From an uncultured Kordia sp. (GTDB taxonomy: Bacteria; Bacteroidota; Bacteroidia; Flavobacteriales; Flavobacteriaceae): a stretch of DNA of 64,000 nucleotides. A program made the position numbers and the translations under genes. The DNA is taken from NCBI RefSeq assembly GCF_947489565.1, contig NZ_CANLEA010000004.1, forward strand, positions 62,001 to 126,000, given 5' to 3'. Numbering within the stretch: position 1 is the first letter of the stretch; every line of letters begins with the position of its first letter. This document shows, one piece after another, positions 27,967 to 37,865 of the stretch. Below the pieces are notes generated by a model. That model was not told the origin of the DNA. It saw only the letters and a list, made by a program, of their open reading frames with translations, and made no database searches.

Positions 27967-28383
27967 GATTAAATGATTTAAAGGTTCTTAATTTTTGGTT
28001 CTACAAATTACACCTTGAAGAATAATTTTACAATTAAAATTTGACTTTTATGATATTATTATAAAATTAACCTTACAAAATTTTTCAAGTTAGCATACAA
28101 CTTATGGCTATTGATATACTGTTGAACGATGTTTCAGCCTGCAAAAGTTATGTTTTCATATTTGTCATTTCAACTTCCTATTCTCAACAATATTCCTGCT
28201 AAAACCAGCAAAAAGCTGCTATAAATAGTAGTTGTAGGTGTTTTTTTATGACTGCAAATTCAACGGTAAAAAATCCCCGTTTCACCTTTTTTTAATCCCA
28301 ATTCAGCAGAATCTCCTTTTCTATATATGGATTCTGAAACATATTTGTGCATCAATTAAAACGAACAGCAAAAAACGACAGTT
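27967..28383. other. 417-nt intergenic region between divergent genes
   Basis: This gap separates the leader-peptide genes (minus) from the outer-membrane receptor gene (plus). It is AT-rich and must hold both promoters. I see no ORF, clear repeat or strong hairpin in it. Confidence 0.5.
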
Positions 28384-30753
28384 ATGTTAAAAACTTTACT
28401 CAACACAATTTTATTCTTCGCAAGTTTCTCAATGCTTGCCCAAAGTACCATTACTGGAAAAGTAATGGACGAATCAAAGCAAATACTATCTTTCTCAAAT
28501 GTAGTTTTGTATGACAGCAATAGTGACAAGGCACTCAAAGCCGTTATTGTAGAAGACGACGGAATGTACCGATTTATCAATGTAAAAAATGGAAGTTATA
28601 TTGTAGAAGCTTCTCTTTTTGGTTATAAAACCGAACGTTCTATTGTATTGAATATTGATACGAAAAAAGAAGTGACTTTCGATTTTGTAATGAAAGAAGA
28701 TATTCCTGAAAATTTAGACGAAGTTGTCATCGTAGCCAAAAAACCTGTAATTACACAAAATGCAGAAAAGTTAGTGGTGAATCTGGAAAACTCCGAAATG
28801 GTGAATTCGAATGTGCGTGATGTCATGAAAAAGATTCCTGGCGTCCTAGTAACTGGAAATAATTTGAGTTATGCCGGACAAAACAATCTGCGCATCTTAA
28901 TTAATGGGAAGCAAACCAATTATATGGACATGCAAACGCTGTTGCGCGAAATGCCTGCCGATAATATTGCCAAAATTGAATTGATACAACAACCTGGTGC
29001 AGAATATGATGCGGACGGATCGGGCGCATTGATTAATATTATTTTAAAGAAAAATGTAAAATTAGGAACGTATGGAACCTTAAAAAGTATGGTCGGTTAT
29101 GTAGATGATTTTACGTTTAGAAAAAGCGCATCGATTGCAAGTTTTAAAGACAAAATCAACTGGCAAGCTGGTGCGAGTTATTCGCGCGGTTCTTGGCGAG
29201 AAGATTTACAAATTATTCGTCGTGTTGGAGACGATGTGTACGATCAATTTTCACGTTCTCCTTTTGATCCTAATACCTTGCGATTGAATGCCGGATTGGA
29301 TTATTACATCAATAAAAAACATTCTGCAGGAATAAGTGTGCAACGTGTTGGAAGCTCTTCAAATCGTGTTACGGACAATATCACAAATATTACGAGCAAT
29401 GGAACCTTGGATGTATTGGAAACGGACAATCGATTTGAGCGTGATTGGACGTTGTATGTAATTGATCCGTATTATGAATATGATGATGAGAAAAATAAAG
29501 TAACGCTCGATTTTACGTATGTCGATTACAATTCTACCAATGAAAACAATCTTTTACAAGTGGGACAAAGTATGGTAAATTATGATAATCAACGTTATTT
29601 TCAAGATGCCAATTATAATATTTACACCTATCAAGCAGATTACAAACGAACTATAAACGATAAGATTTCGGTTCGCGCTGGTGTAAAACTATCAAATGTA
29701 GATTCTGACAGTGATTTGCAATCTTTGGTACAAAACAGTACAGGAGCATTTGTAAACAATCCGAATCAAACCAATCGCTTTTTGATTGATGAAGATATCA
29801 TGGCAGCATACGCAAAAGTGAATGTTAAGCTAGATAAATGGTCTTTTTCTGGTGGATTGCGTTGGGAACAAAGTGAAACAACTGGAACTTCTCAAAACTT
29901 AAATACTTCTTTGGATAGAACGATTGCTAAATTTTTCCCAAGTTTGAGTGTTTCTCGAAATATTACCGACGAAATTGCTGCGAATGTTGCGTATAGTTAC
30001 CGCATTCAACGTCCGTCGTATGAAACATTGAATCCGTTTGTATACTATTACGATCCTTTTACATTTGAACAAGGAAATCCGACATTGCGTCCTGCGTTGA
30101 CAAATAGTTTCCGTTTTAACTTAACCTATGAAAATCAACCATTTTTTGGAGTAAGTTATAGTAGAACCGATGATACTCTTTTTGAATTGGTTTCTCAGAA
30201 TGATGCAACTTCAGAAACCTCACGTTCTGTGATTAACTTGGCAAAAAACGAAAATTGGAGTTTCAACCTTTTTGCTCCATTGAGTTTTATAAAAGGATTG
30301 GAAGGTTATACAGGAGTTATTGTGAATTATAATCGTTTTATGTCTGAAAATCTAAATCCTGTATTAGATAATAAAAAATGGAACATGACTTGGTTTACGA
30401 GTGCTGAATATAAATTACCATGGGGAATTCAATCTGAAGTTTCTGGGTATTATACTTCTGGCGGATTTGAAGGACAAATTGAGTTTGATTGGGTTGCAGG
30501 ATTGGATATCGCGTTTAGCAAAAAATTCATGAACGATCAATTAAAAGTAAGCGTAGAACTTGAAGAAATTTTAGATCGTAAGTTTAACGGCGCTATTAAC
30601 TATGATAATATCAATGCCAATATCATTAGTGATTTTCCTCGTAGAAATGTGTTTTTACAATTGAGCTACAGTTTTGGAAAGAAATACAACAAGAAGAAAA
30701 ATAGAAAAAACAGTGCTGGTGACGAAGTTGATCGTATTAAGACGCAACAGTAA
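28384..30753 (+). CDS. TonB-receptor-like outer-membrane beta-barrel protein with carboxypeptidase-regulatory domain
   Basis: The 789-residue protein has a signal peptide (ending SMLAQ). A CarboxypepD-reg-like beta-sandwich follows (TITGKVMDESKQILSFSNVVL, then KNGSYIVEASLFGYKTER), then a plug-like region (KIPGVLVTGNNLSYAGQNNLRILINGK) and a long barrel (about 220-760). The C-terminal barrel belongs to the OMP_b-brl_3 type. It probably binds or imports a ligand or interacts with peptides at the outer membrane. The histidine kinase and LytTR regulator follow 103 nt later, so they may sense or control it. The ligand is unknown. Confidence 0.88.
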   Translation: MLKTLLNTILFFASFSMLAQSTITGKVMDESKQILSFSNVVLYDSNSDKALKAVIVEDDGMYRFINVKNGSYIVEASLFGYKTERSIVLNIDTKKEVTFDFVMKEDIPENLDEVVIVAKKPVITQNAEKLVVNLENSEMVNSNVRDVMKKIPGVLVTGNNLSYAGQNNLRILINGKQTNYMDMQTLLREMPADNIAKIELIQQPGAEYDADGSGALINIILKKNVKLGTYGTLKSMVGYVDDFTFRKSASIASFKDKINWQAGASYSRGSWREDLQIIRRVGDDVYDQFSRSPFDPNTLRLNAGLDYYINKKHSAGISVQRVGSSSNRVTDNITNITSNGTLDVLETDNRFERDWTLYVIDPYYEYDDEKNKVTLDFTYVDYNSTNENNLLQVGQSMVNYDNQRYFQDANYNIYTYQADYKRTINDKISVRAGVKLSNVDSDSDLQSLVQNSTGAFVNNPNQTNRFLIDEDIMAAYAKVNVKLDKWSFSGGLRWEQSETTGTSQNLNTSLDRTIAKFFPSLSVSRNITDEIAANVAYSYRIQRPSYETLNPFVYYYDPFTFEQGNPTLRPALTNSFRFNLTYENQPFFGVSYSRTDDTLFELVSQNDATSETSRSVINLAKNENWSFNLFAPLSFIKGLEGYTGVIVNYNRFMSENLNPVLDNKKWNMTWFTSAEYKLPWGIQSEVSGYYTSGGFEGQIEFDWVAGLDIAFSKKFMNDQLKVSVELEEILDRKFNGAINYDNINANIISDFPRRNVFLQLSYSFGKKYNKKKNRKNSAGDEVDRIKTQQ

Positions 30754-30756
30754 CCA

Positions 30757-30793
30757 GGTCTTGGGTCTTGGGTCTTGGGTCTTGGGTCTTGGG
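30757..30793 (+). repeat. Heptamer tandem repeat
   Basis: GGTCTTG is repeated five times in a row plus two further bases, starting 3 nt after the receptor's stop codon. It lies between the receptor and kinase genes. Copy number could vary between strains. Confidence 0.9.
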
Positions 30794-30856
30794 ATAAAAA
30801 TTAAAAGAAATCTATTTACAAATAAAAGTTATTTAACCTATTTTTAAGCACACATT

Positions 30857-31870
30857 ATGGATACAAAGCTCAACAGATCGGATTTCATGCTTTTCGTTAT
30901 TTTTTATGGCGTGTCTGTACTCATGGCGGTATATGAATACATCCAAAATGATAATGCTTTAATAGAATATTTTCTTGACATTCCAACATTTATTATACTA
31001 GATGTTGGAATGATATTAATCTTTATGTACTGGCTTTTGCCCGATTATATCATCAATAAAAAGAAATATGTACACTTTACTTTTTGGGCCGTATTGTTTA
31101 TGATTATTGCTGGTTTTTTAGAAAATGTCATAGGATTTTACAGTGGAGGAAACGACTGGAGCAAGTTTACTTTTAACATTCAGAAGGTTATCAATTATAT
31201 TTCAAATACTGCGGAAAGTATGGGATTGCCTTTTGGATTATTACTTGCGAAAAAGTATTATGAAAATCAAGTGGTTTTTAGCACGATTAAAGAAAAGCAA
31301 AAGGAAAACGAGTTGAAATTATTGCGTTCACAGATCAGTCCGCACTTTTTATTTAATAATTTAAACACGTTAGATGCTTTAATTGATAGTGATACGGAAA
31401 AAGCGAAAGAATACATCAATCGTTTGTCTTCGCTATATCGCTATTTAATTCAAACGAAAGATGCCGAAGTTATGGAACTCACCGAAGAACTGAATTTGGC
31501 GGAGAATTATATCTTCCTGATTAAGACACGTTTTGGAAACGATTACGATTTTACGATCACAAAAAATGTATCTCCAGAAGATAAATTTGTTCCTACAGGC
31601 GCCATTCAGACCATTCTGGAAAATATTGCAAAGCACAATCGTGCACAATATGGAAAAGCCATCAAAGCAGCATTGATAATTGACGAAGATTGGCTTACGG
31701 TTTTCAACACAAAAAGTACTCTAAAAACCAATAAAGATTCCCTAGGAACTGGCTTAAAAAATCTAGAATATCGATACAAATTACTTTCAGATCAAAAACC
31801 TGAAATTATAGATACTGACTACGATTTCACTGTCAAAATTCCAATTATAAAACTCAGTAAAGAATCCTAA
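30857..31870 (+). CDS. LytS/YehU-type sensor histidine kinase
   Basis: About four membrane helices (residues 11-135) precede the His_kinase domain. This has RSQISPHFLFNNLNTLDAL, with the phospho-acceptor His163. An ATPase region follows with ENIAKHN as N box and LGTGLKNLEYRYKLL as G-box-like end. This kinase family pairs with LytTR regulators, and exactly such a gene lies 11 nt downstream. It probably reports an envelope signal, perhaps linked to the outer-membrane receptor upstream. Length is normal. Confidence 0.9.
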   Translation: MDTKLNRSDFMLFVIFYGVSVLMAVYEYIQNDNALIEYFLDIPTFIILDVGMILIFMYWLLPDYIINKKKYVHFTFWAVLFMIIAGFLENVIGFYSGGNDWSKFTFNIQKVINYISNTAESMGLPFGLLLAKKYYENQVVFSTIKEKQKENELKLLRSQISPHFLFNNLNTLDALIDSDTEKAKEYINRLSSLYRYLIQTKDAEVMELTEELNLAENYIFLIKTRFGNDYDFTITKNVSPEDKFVPTGAIQTILENIAKHNRAQYGKAIKAALIIDEDWLTVFNTKSTLKTNKDSLGTGLKNLEYRYKLLSDQKPEIIDTDYDFTVKIPIIKLSKES

Positions 31871-31881
31871 ATTACAGTTTG

Positions 31882-32646
31882 ATGCGCATATTAATTTTAG
31901 AAGATGAAATTCCTGCTTACGAAAAGCTTTTGTCCAATTTGGAAAGCTATTTTACAGAACCGTTTGTACACGATTGGGGACGTTCTACTGAAAAAGCGCG
32001 CGAATTTTTAGCACAACAAACCTATGATTTTATTTTGTCTGACATTCAGTTATTAGACGGCATTTCTTTTGATGTTTTTAATACGATTAAAATCGATTGT
32101 CCCATTATTTTTTGTTCGGCACATGATGAGTATTTGTTTGAAGCATTTCGTACGAATGGAATCGCATATATTTTAAAACCGTATACGAAAGAAGATATCC
32201 GTCAGGCATTGAATAAGTTTCAATCGTTTTTTAAAGCAGAGAGCTACCAACCAATTCACGATGAAACGATTAGTTTGTTAAAATCAGCTTTAAAGCAGGA
32301 AGAAACCAACTATAAAAAACGTTTTGTCATTAAAAAGTCAAAAGGTATTCAGTTGTTAAATGTGAGTGATATTAGTTTGATAGAAGCTTCGGGCGATTTC
32401 TGTATGGCGATAGATGCTTCGGGCAAAAAACATCCCATTTCTCAGAATTTAGGCAGCATTCAACAGATGCTAAATCCTTTGAAGTTTTTCCGTATCAATC
32501 GGAGTCAAATTGCACATATAGAGTATATTGAAAACATTGAAAGTCATTTCAAAAACCGTTTGCTTATTCAGCTTTCTGGCATCAAAGAAAAAGTCATGAC
32601 CAGTTCTTCTACGACTTCGGATTTTAGGAAATGGTTGGAACAGTAG
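31882..32646 (+). CDS. LytTR-family response regulator
   Basis: An N-terminal receiver domain has acidic residues in LEDE (7-9), the phospho-acceptor Asp54 in ILSDIQLLDG, and KPYTKEDI with the conserved Lys-Pro. From about residue 140 follows a LytTR DNA-binding domain (VSDISLIEASGDFCMAI, FFRINRSQIAHIEYIE). The ATG at 31882 is preceded in frame by TTG (31879); I choose ATG. It should act as the cognate regulator of the kinase encoded just upstream. Confidence 0.9.
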   Translation: MRILILEDEIPAYEKLLSNLESYFTEPFVHDWGRSTEKAREFLAQQTYDFILSDIQLLDGISFDVFNTIKIDCPIIFCSAHDEYLFEAFRTNGIAYILKPYTKEDIRQALNKFQSFFKAESYQPIHDETISLLKSALKQEETNYKKRFVIKKSKGIQLLNVSDISLIEASGDFCMAIDASGKKHPISQNLGSIQQMLNPLKFFRINRSQIAHIEYIENIESHFKNRLLIQLSGIKEKVMTSSSTTSDFRKWLEQ

Positions 32647-32660
32647 GAACTATAGAATGT

Positions 32661-32699
32661 GAAATTTTAAATGATAAATTTTAAATGTTGAATTGCTTC
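32661..32699 (+). repeat. 39-nt intergenic direct repeat, copy A
   Basis: A 39-nt AT-rich sequence (starting GAAATTTTAAATGATAAA) recurs at 32806-32844 with three mismatches. The two copies flank a segment resembling a dispersed flavobacterial repeat (32749-32776). Confidence 0.8.
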
Positions 32700-32748
32700 G
32701 ATCTTAGAAACTCCTTTTCTTCGAATAACAATTCGTCACTTTGAGTGA

Positions 32749-32776
32749 AATTCTGTCACATTGAGCGCAGTCGAAA
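32749..32776. repeat. Dispersed repeat-like element
   Basis: This stretch includes CATTGAGCGCAGTCGAAATG. Its reverse complement resembles TTCGTCTGCGCTCAGCAT at about 20182-20199, so the same kind of short element occurs twice in the window, both times intergenic. Such elements are common in flavobacterial spacers. Confidence 0.5.
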
Positions 32777-32805
32777 TGAAAGAATTTTGTATCGAGAAGT
32801 ACTTG

Positions 32806-32844
32806 GAAATTTAAAATGATAAATTCTAAATGTTGAATTACTTC
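32806..32844 (+). repeat. 39-nt intergenic direct repeat, copy B
   Basis: Second copy of the repeat at 32661-32699, with three mismatches. The 32647-33070 gap holds these repeats and short CAATACT-type repeats at 33029-33060, and no gene that I can support. Confidence 0.8.
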
Positions 32845-33070
32845 AACTCAAAGTAAATACTTGACTAGCAGGTAGAAAATAAAGCCCATGATACAGTTTT
32901 TTTGATGATTGGTGATTGTTATTAGTAAAACGAATGACACACAATCTTGTTACAACAAAAACTGTTTTTTATTTTTAGGTAGTAAAAAGCGTAAGAAATA
33001 TGCATTTCATATGAAACTCTATCACATCTCAATACTCAATACTAAAACCTCAATACTAACAAAAAAACAT

Positions 33071-36000
33071 CTAACCTTTCTTTTTCTTCTTGTAATGTAT
33101 TTGGTAACGCCAATAACTCAATGCTCCATATGCTAGCCAAATTGTTGCAGCTGTATATACAAATGGTAATCCTAAAACAGCATCTCCTGTTGCATACGAG
33201 TGCAATCCGCTTAAAACAAAGTTTACTCCGAAATAGGTAAATAAAATAGACGCAAACGCTACGATAGACATCCAATTAAAGAACCATCGTCCACGCAATC
33301 CTGGTACCAATCGCATGTGTAATATAAACGCATATACCATGATACTAATTAACGCCCAAGTTTCTTTTGGATCCCATCCCCAATAACGTCCCCAACTTTC
33401 ATTTGCCCACATTCCACCAAGGAAGTTTCCAATAGTTAACATGACCAAACCAACAGTAATCGCCATTTCGTTAATCGCCGTAATTTCCTTTAAGTTGAGT
33501 TCCATGCGTTCTTTGTTTTCTTTATTCGTCAGAATGATCAATAATAAAGAAACAACTCCAAGAATCATTGCCAAGGCAAATGGTCCGTAACTTGCTACAA
33601 TAACGGCTACGTGAATGAGTAACCAATAACTGTCTAATACAGGTTGTAAGTTGGCAATATCTGGATCGAGCCAGTTCATATGTGCTCCCCATAAAATCAT
33701 GGCAACCACAAACGTAGTCGCAGAAATGGTTAAATCGGATTTTCGTCCAAATAACAATCCAAATAACATGGTTGCCCAACCTACATAAATCATAGATTCG
33801 TAAGCATCACTCCAAGGTGCATGTCCCGAAAGATACCAACGTACCACAAGTCCGGCTGTATGACAAACAAACAATGCTACAATTACCCATTTGGAAATCT
33901 TGATCGCAGTTGATATTCCTTTTCGATCTTTAAATATTTGAATGATGATAAAGACAAACATTAAGAAACCTACCAACAAATAATACGTCATTAAACGTTC
34001 AAAAATATTGACTTTATTGTAGATAATTTCGGTTTCTATTTTCGTATCTGATGGTAATACTGCACTTCCCAGTTTTTTCTGATTGATTCGCAAGCTTTCC
34101 ACCATTTGATCGGCTTTTTCATAATCGCCTGTTCGTTTTGCTTCATTTAGAAAAACGGCATATACTTTCAAAGAATTTTTCACATACATCTTGTACATGG
34201 AATCTTTTATTTGTGCAGCTTCTTTTGGATTGTCTATATAATTTTTGCTAGAAATCCATTTGTTATTTTCATGATTCGGCAATGGAAAAATTTTGATAAT
34301 ATCACCTTGTATCGCTCTACTTAATAATCCTAGCTTTAAATCGTATTCTTTGATTGCTTTTTCATACTGATTTGGTTTGTTGGTAGAATAAGCTTCTTGC
34401 GTGTACGAATTCAGTTTGTATTCGTTTTCTGGTGTAAAGAAATCCAGCATTGTCGCAAAATTATCACTTTTTTCAAGACCTATGATGTTACGAATACTGT
34501 CATGTTTTTGACGCTTTACACTGATAATATTGGCATTGTACCACATTTGTGGATATTGTATGATCGAAATCAACACTTGTTCTGCCGATAAACCTTTGTA
34601 AGTATTGGATTTACTTAGTTTACGAAGTAATTCTCGTGCATACGTATGCGCTGGTTTCATACGTCCATTTTCATCTTGAATGACCAAACGTGCAAATTTG
34701 TCTGCATGTTCTTGCGAAACCGCATTCGCCACGATAATAGAATCTATTTGATCATTTGTAAATGGTTTGATATCATGTTCATGTCCTTGTCCTGGCGCAT
34801 GATCATGTCCTGCATGTTCGTCTTTTACTTCTTGAGTCGTTTCTGTTTGTACAGTATCTTTCGCTTGCGCTGAATTTTCTTGTGCAACCATTCCCAAACT
34901 AAAGAGTAATACAATAACACTTAATAGCTTGGTTTTTTTCTTTTTAATTTTTTCCAATTGCTTTTTTAAATCGCCAAAACGTGTGTGTCTGTCAAATAAA
35001 ATTACCATTAAGGCTAAATACAGTAAAAAGTAACCTACATACGTAATATTTGTTCCCCAATAATCGTGACTTACAGATAAAATGGTTCCTTTTTCATCTT
35101 TGTCAAATTGTGCTTGAAAGAAACGATATCCTCCATTGTCCAGTACATGATTCATATAAATATCGTAATCAAAAGGCTCTTCTTCTTTATTACTTACAGT
35201 TACTTTACTCATAAACGATTTATAATTCGCTTGACTGATAGCTCCTGGATGACGTTCTGCAATAAAGTCATTCAATTTTATATTAAAAGGAAGTTTCAAT
35301 CTTTCCGCACCATAAAATAGCCAAAAATCAAGTCCGCCCACTTTCACCTGTGCAGGCTTCATATCATATCCTTTTCCGCCCATAACGCGCACTTCTTGCG
35401 TTTCTCCTTGGCTAGAAATTTCTAGAATAACAGCATCTGCTTGATCTTTGAGTTTTTCAGGAGTTTCTACAATACCAATTTTTCCTTTTACTGCTGGCTC
35501 AGGAATTACAAATTGCAATCCTGCTAAGTTGTATAATGATCCTAATTGAAATGGTTGCAAACTGTCTTTATGCACTTTGTTTTGCATACGAGTTTGCATG
35601 ATCATATTGGTTCCTTCAAACGGACTTTTCACCGTATAATTTCCATATTCGTCTGCCACAATATTGATGGCTCCATCTACTGGATTGTTGAATGTGATCA
35701 AAATATTGTGCAAACTTTGCGCTTTTGCGCCTGATTGTAAGAAGTGATTGTGTCGATTTCCTCCACCAGATTCTACAATTTTCAATAATTCAACACCATT
35801 TTCATCTGGAACAATTCCTTCTTCAGCACCTTGAATAAATCCTTTATAATCAATCGTAAAATCTTGTCCATTAAAATCTCTTTCCCAAGGAAAACCTTCT
35901 TGTACCCAAGTAGTTGGTGCAATGGCTTCTGGAGAGATTAGATAATCACCTTTCAGTATACGTCTTTTAGGTTCGCCATTAATTTCGCCATCTACCCAAG

Positions 36001-36373
36001 CTTTAATGTATGTTTTTTCTGAAAGAAATGTATTTTCAGTAGCGCCTTCACGAATTGGCATCACACCTTCATAACTGATATAACGTGTAATAAACGCACC
36101 CAAAATGATGAAGATAAATGACAAGTGAATGAGCAATGTTGCCCATTTTTCTTTTCGTAATAAGCGATAGCGGAAGATGTTTCCGAAGAAATTAATCATA
36201 AATAAAAGTATGATTAACTCAAACCACCACGCATTATAGACGTATATTTTAGAGGTTATTGTACTGTATTCACTTTCAACAAAAGTTCCTATTCCCATGG
36301 CCAAAGCGAATGCAAAGAAAAGAAGTGCCATTAATCGTGTAGAGAAGAGAATATTCTTAATGATATTACCCAT
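33071..36373 (-). CDS. Fused ResB-CcsA cytochrome c biogenesis protein (CcsBA)
   Basis: The 1100-residue protein is a fusion. The N-terminal ~480 residues are ResB/CcsB-like: three early helices, a large periplasmic domain and a further helix. A second signal-like hydrophobic segment and a His-rich stretch (residues ~515-535) then precede a periplasmic linker. The C-terminal ~300 residues are CcsA, with about eight helices and the haem-binding tryptophan-rich motif (MWANESWGRYWGWDPKETWA). It would export haem and attach it to apocytochromes c in the periplasm (system II). The fused form is known in Bacteroidetes and epsilonproteobacteria. Confidence 0.93.
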   Translation of the reverse strand: MGNIIKNILFSTRLMALLFFAFALAMGIGTFVESEYSTITSKIYVYNAWWFELIILLFMINFFGNIFRYRLLRKEKWATLLIHLSFIFIILGAFITRYISYEGVMPIREGATENTFLSEKTYIKAWVDGEINGEPKRRILKGDYLISPEAIAPTTWVQEGFPWERDFNGQDFTIDYKGFIQGAEEGIVPDENGVELLKIVESGGGNRHNHFLQSGAKAQSLHNILITFNNPVDGAINIVADEYGNYTVKSPFEGTNMIMQTRMQNKVHKDSLQPFQLGSLYNLAGLQFVIPEPAVKGKIGIVETPEKLKDQADAVILEISSQGETQEVRVMGGKGYDMKPAQVKVGGLDFWLFYGAERLKLPFNIKLNDFIAERHPGAISQANYKSFMSKVTVSNKEEEPFDYDIYMNHVLDNGGYRFFQAQFDKDEKGTILSVSHDYWGTNITYVGYFLLYLALMVILFDRHTRFGDLKKQLEKIKKKKTKLLSVIVLLFSLGMVAQENSAQAKDTVQTETTQEVKDEHAGHDHAPGQGHEHDIKPFTNDQIDSIIVANAVSQEHADKFARLVIQDENGRMKPAHTYARELLRKLSKSNTYKGLSAEQVLISIIQYPQMWYNANIISVKRQKHDSIRNIIGLEKSDNFATMLDFFTPENEYKLNSYTQEAYSTNKPNQYEKAIKEYDLKLGLLSRAIQGDIIKIFPLPNHENNKWISSKNYIDNPKEAAQIKDSMYKMYVKNSLKVYAVFLNEAKRTGDYEKADQMVESLRINQKKLGSAVLPSDTKIETEIIYNKVNIFERLMTYYLLVGFLMFVFIIIQIFKDRKGISTAIKISKWVIVALFVCHTAGLVVRWYLSGHAPWSDAYESMIYVGWATMLFGLLFGRKSDLTISATTFVVAMILWGAHMNWLDPDIANLQPVLDSYWLLIHVAVIVASYGPFALAMILGVVSLLLIILTNKENKERMELNLKEITAINEMAITVGLVMLTIGNFLGGMWANESWGRYWGWDPKETWALISIMVYAFILHMRLVPGLRGRWFFNWMSIVAFASILFTYFGVNFVLSGLHSYATGDAVLGLPFVYTAATIWLAYGALSYWRYQIHYKKKKKG

Positions 36374-36517
36374 TGTGTAGCGTTATCGTTTAGATCAAAA
36401 TTTCAGTATGCAAAAATACGGTATTTTACATAATTTAATGTCTATTTAACATTGAATTTGTGCTGATATCGTTTATAACTTGAAATTATTCAGGAATATT
36501 CTAAGCGGAAGTATTTT

Positions 36518-36907
36518 TTAGGTGGTTTTTCTGGCTTCAAATAATTTGATATAAATGAACGTTCCCATTTTTCTGGCTCTGTTTTTGGCAATGCTCGCTT
36601 TATCGCCTTCAAAAAGTGCATCTAAAGTCTGAATCCAGTGATTTAGCCAAATTCCAAAGTGATGTTCATTAATAACATGATCAATCGCTTTGTCTACTTC
36701 AACATGTTTTTCTAAGGGATTTCCTTTGTATTTATTGACAAAGAATAAACTGCTTTCCCAAAAATCGGTCAAATGCTCTAAATGTGAATCCCAATCATGA
36801 ATACGATTGTTAAAAATTGGTCCAAGCACTTCATCTTTTCTAATTTTCGCATAAAAGGTAGTAACCAACGTATGTACGTCTGCTCTATTTTGTATATCAT
36901 TTTTCAT
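36518..36907 (-). CDS. Group III truncated haemoglobin
   Basis: The 129-residue soluble protein has the 2-on-2 globin pattern VHTLVTTFYAKIRKDEVLGPIF. Next come HLEHLTDFWESSLF and EHHFGIWLNHWIQTLD, with His residues positioned for the proximal haem ligand. It may bind oxygen or nitric oxide or handle electron transfer. Its start overlaps the stop of the upstream membrane gene by 4 nt, indicating a translationally coupled pair. The cytochrome biogenesis gene lies next in the same direction. Confidence 0.88.
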   Translation of the reverse strand: MKNDIQNRADVHTLVTTFYAKIRKDEVLGPIFNNRIHDWDSHLEHLTDFWESSLFFVNKYKGNPLEKHVEVDKAIDHVINEHHFGIWLNHWIQTLDALFEGDKASIAKNRARKMGTFIYIKLFEARKTT

Positions 36908-37344
36908 GAATGACTTGCTTGTTTTTTGATTTCATACATACTTATCCACAACAATACTACTACTTTTATAATTTCGAGTAATACATAATTGATGTGTAAA
37001 ATTGAATCTTCTACAGGTTGCTCTTGTACTATGTTTAGCGCTCTTTCATCTAAAAAAGGAAGCAATATAAAGGTCTGGATTACTATAATTCCGATCAGTA
37101 CGTGCAACAAATAGCTTCTTTTAAAACTTCCTGAAGCCAATGTTAAAATCGTAAAGATTCCTAAAAAAATCACTTCTACTCTATTCAAAAAAGTAAACAC
37201 AATTCTTCCAATACTCACACCAACACGTGTATCTACCAATTCGGATTGGAATTTGAGTGGCGCTTCCATAAAACTGATCGCCAACACCATTCCAACCCAA
37301 ATTAGTGTAATTATATATTTGTGCACTTTCAAGAAATCCCACAT
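36904..37344 (-). CDS. Four-helix membrane protein (146 aa), unknown function
   Basis: Four hydrophobic segments span most of the protein: YIITLIWVGMVLAISFME, then VEVIFLGIFTILTLASG, then LLHVLIGIIVIQTFILLPF, then LLEIIKVVVLLWISMYEI. It overlaps the truncated haemoglobin gene by 4 nt and is therefore probably part of the same function (haem or NO handling), which is inference by context. No clear haem-ligand pattern was seen. I do not recognise a named family. Confidence 0.75.
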   Translation of the reverse strand: MWDFLKVHKYIITLIWVGMVLAISFMEAPLKFQSELVDTRVGVSIGRIVFTFLNRVEVIFLGIFTILTLASGSFKRSYLLHVLIGIIVIQTFILLPFLDERALNIVQEQPVEDSILHINYVLLEIIKVVVLLWISMYEIKKQASHS

Positions 37345-37396
37345 TGGTATATTGGTTTTATCCTATGCTAAAGTATTCTTTTTTAATTAGGAACGC

Positions 37397-37681
37397 TTAA
37401 ATGGTATTCACTAAAATGAAAAGTGTATTCAACACTAAGCTTATTATCAACATATTAAAAACCCATTTATCTCTTAACTGAGCTAATATTGCTGCATTAT
37501 AAAATGAAGTAACAATGACACATAAAAATAACTGAGCTAAGCCAGAAATAGTGTCTAATCCATTCATTAAAATATACATCGCTGCAATTCCTCCAATACA
37601 ACTTTGTAAGATAATTGTTAACGGAATATACATGGTATACTTGTCGTGAAACTCATTGTAATATTTTGCATATAATGTCAT
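37397..37681 (-). CDS. Three-helix small membrane protein (94 aa)
   Basis: I choose the ATG at 37681; a longer frame would need a TTG start at 37726. Three helices are visible: YIPLTIILQSCIGGIAAMYIL, then LAQLFLCVIVTSFYNAAIL, then WVFNMLIISLVLNTLFILV. An N-terminal cytosolic stretch (YAKYYNEFHDKY) precedes them. It lies 52 nt upstream of the 146-residue membrane protein on the same strand. Function unknown. Confidence 0.7.
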   Translation of the reverse strand: MTLYAKYYNEFHDKYTMYIPLTIILQSCIGGIAAMYILMNGLDTISGLAQLFLCVIVTSFYNAAILAQLRDKWVFNMLIISLVLNTLFILVNTI

Positions 37682-37865
37682 GGCGTGTATGTTTTTTTGT
37701 TCTGTACAAATGTCCACACTCTGCAAATTTTAAAATATGATATTGGTCATATTTAGCTTTTTTGTTTGAAAAAATGTGGTGAATTTCCGTTGGTTTTAGA
37801 AACAACAAATAGAAAAGTATTTACGGAATGTTTTAAAAATCGCAAAGTGTTCCTATTTTTGCCGA

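Noticed and set aside
37682-37726. N-terminal extension of the 94-residue membrane protein
   Set aside because: It would need a TTG start and adds a polar stretch unlike the rest; the ATG at 37681 is simpler.
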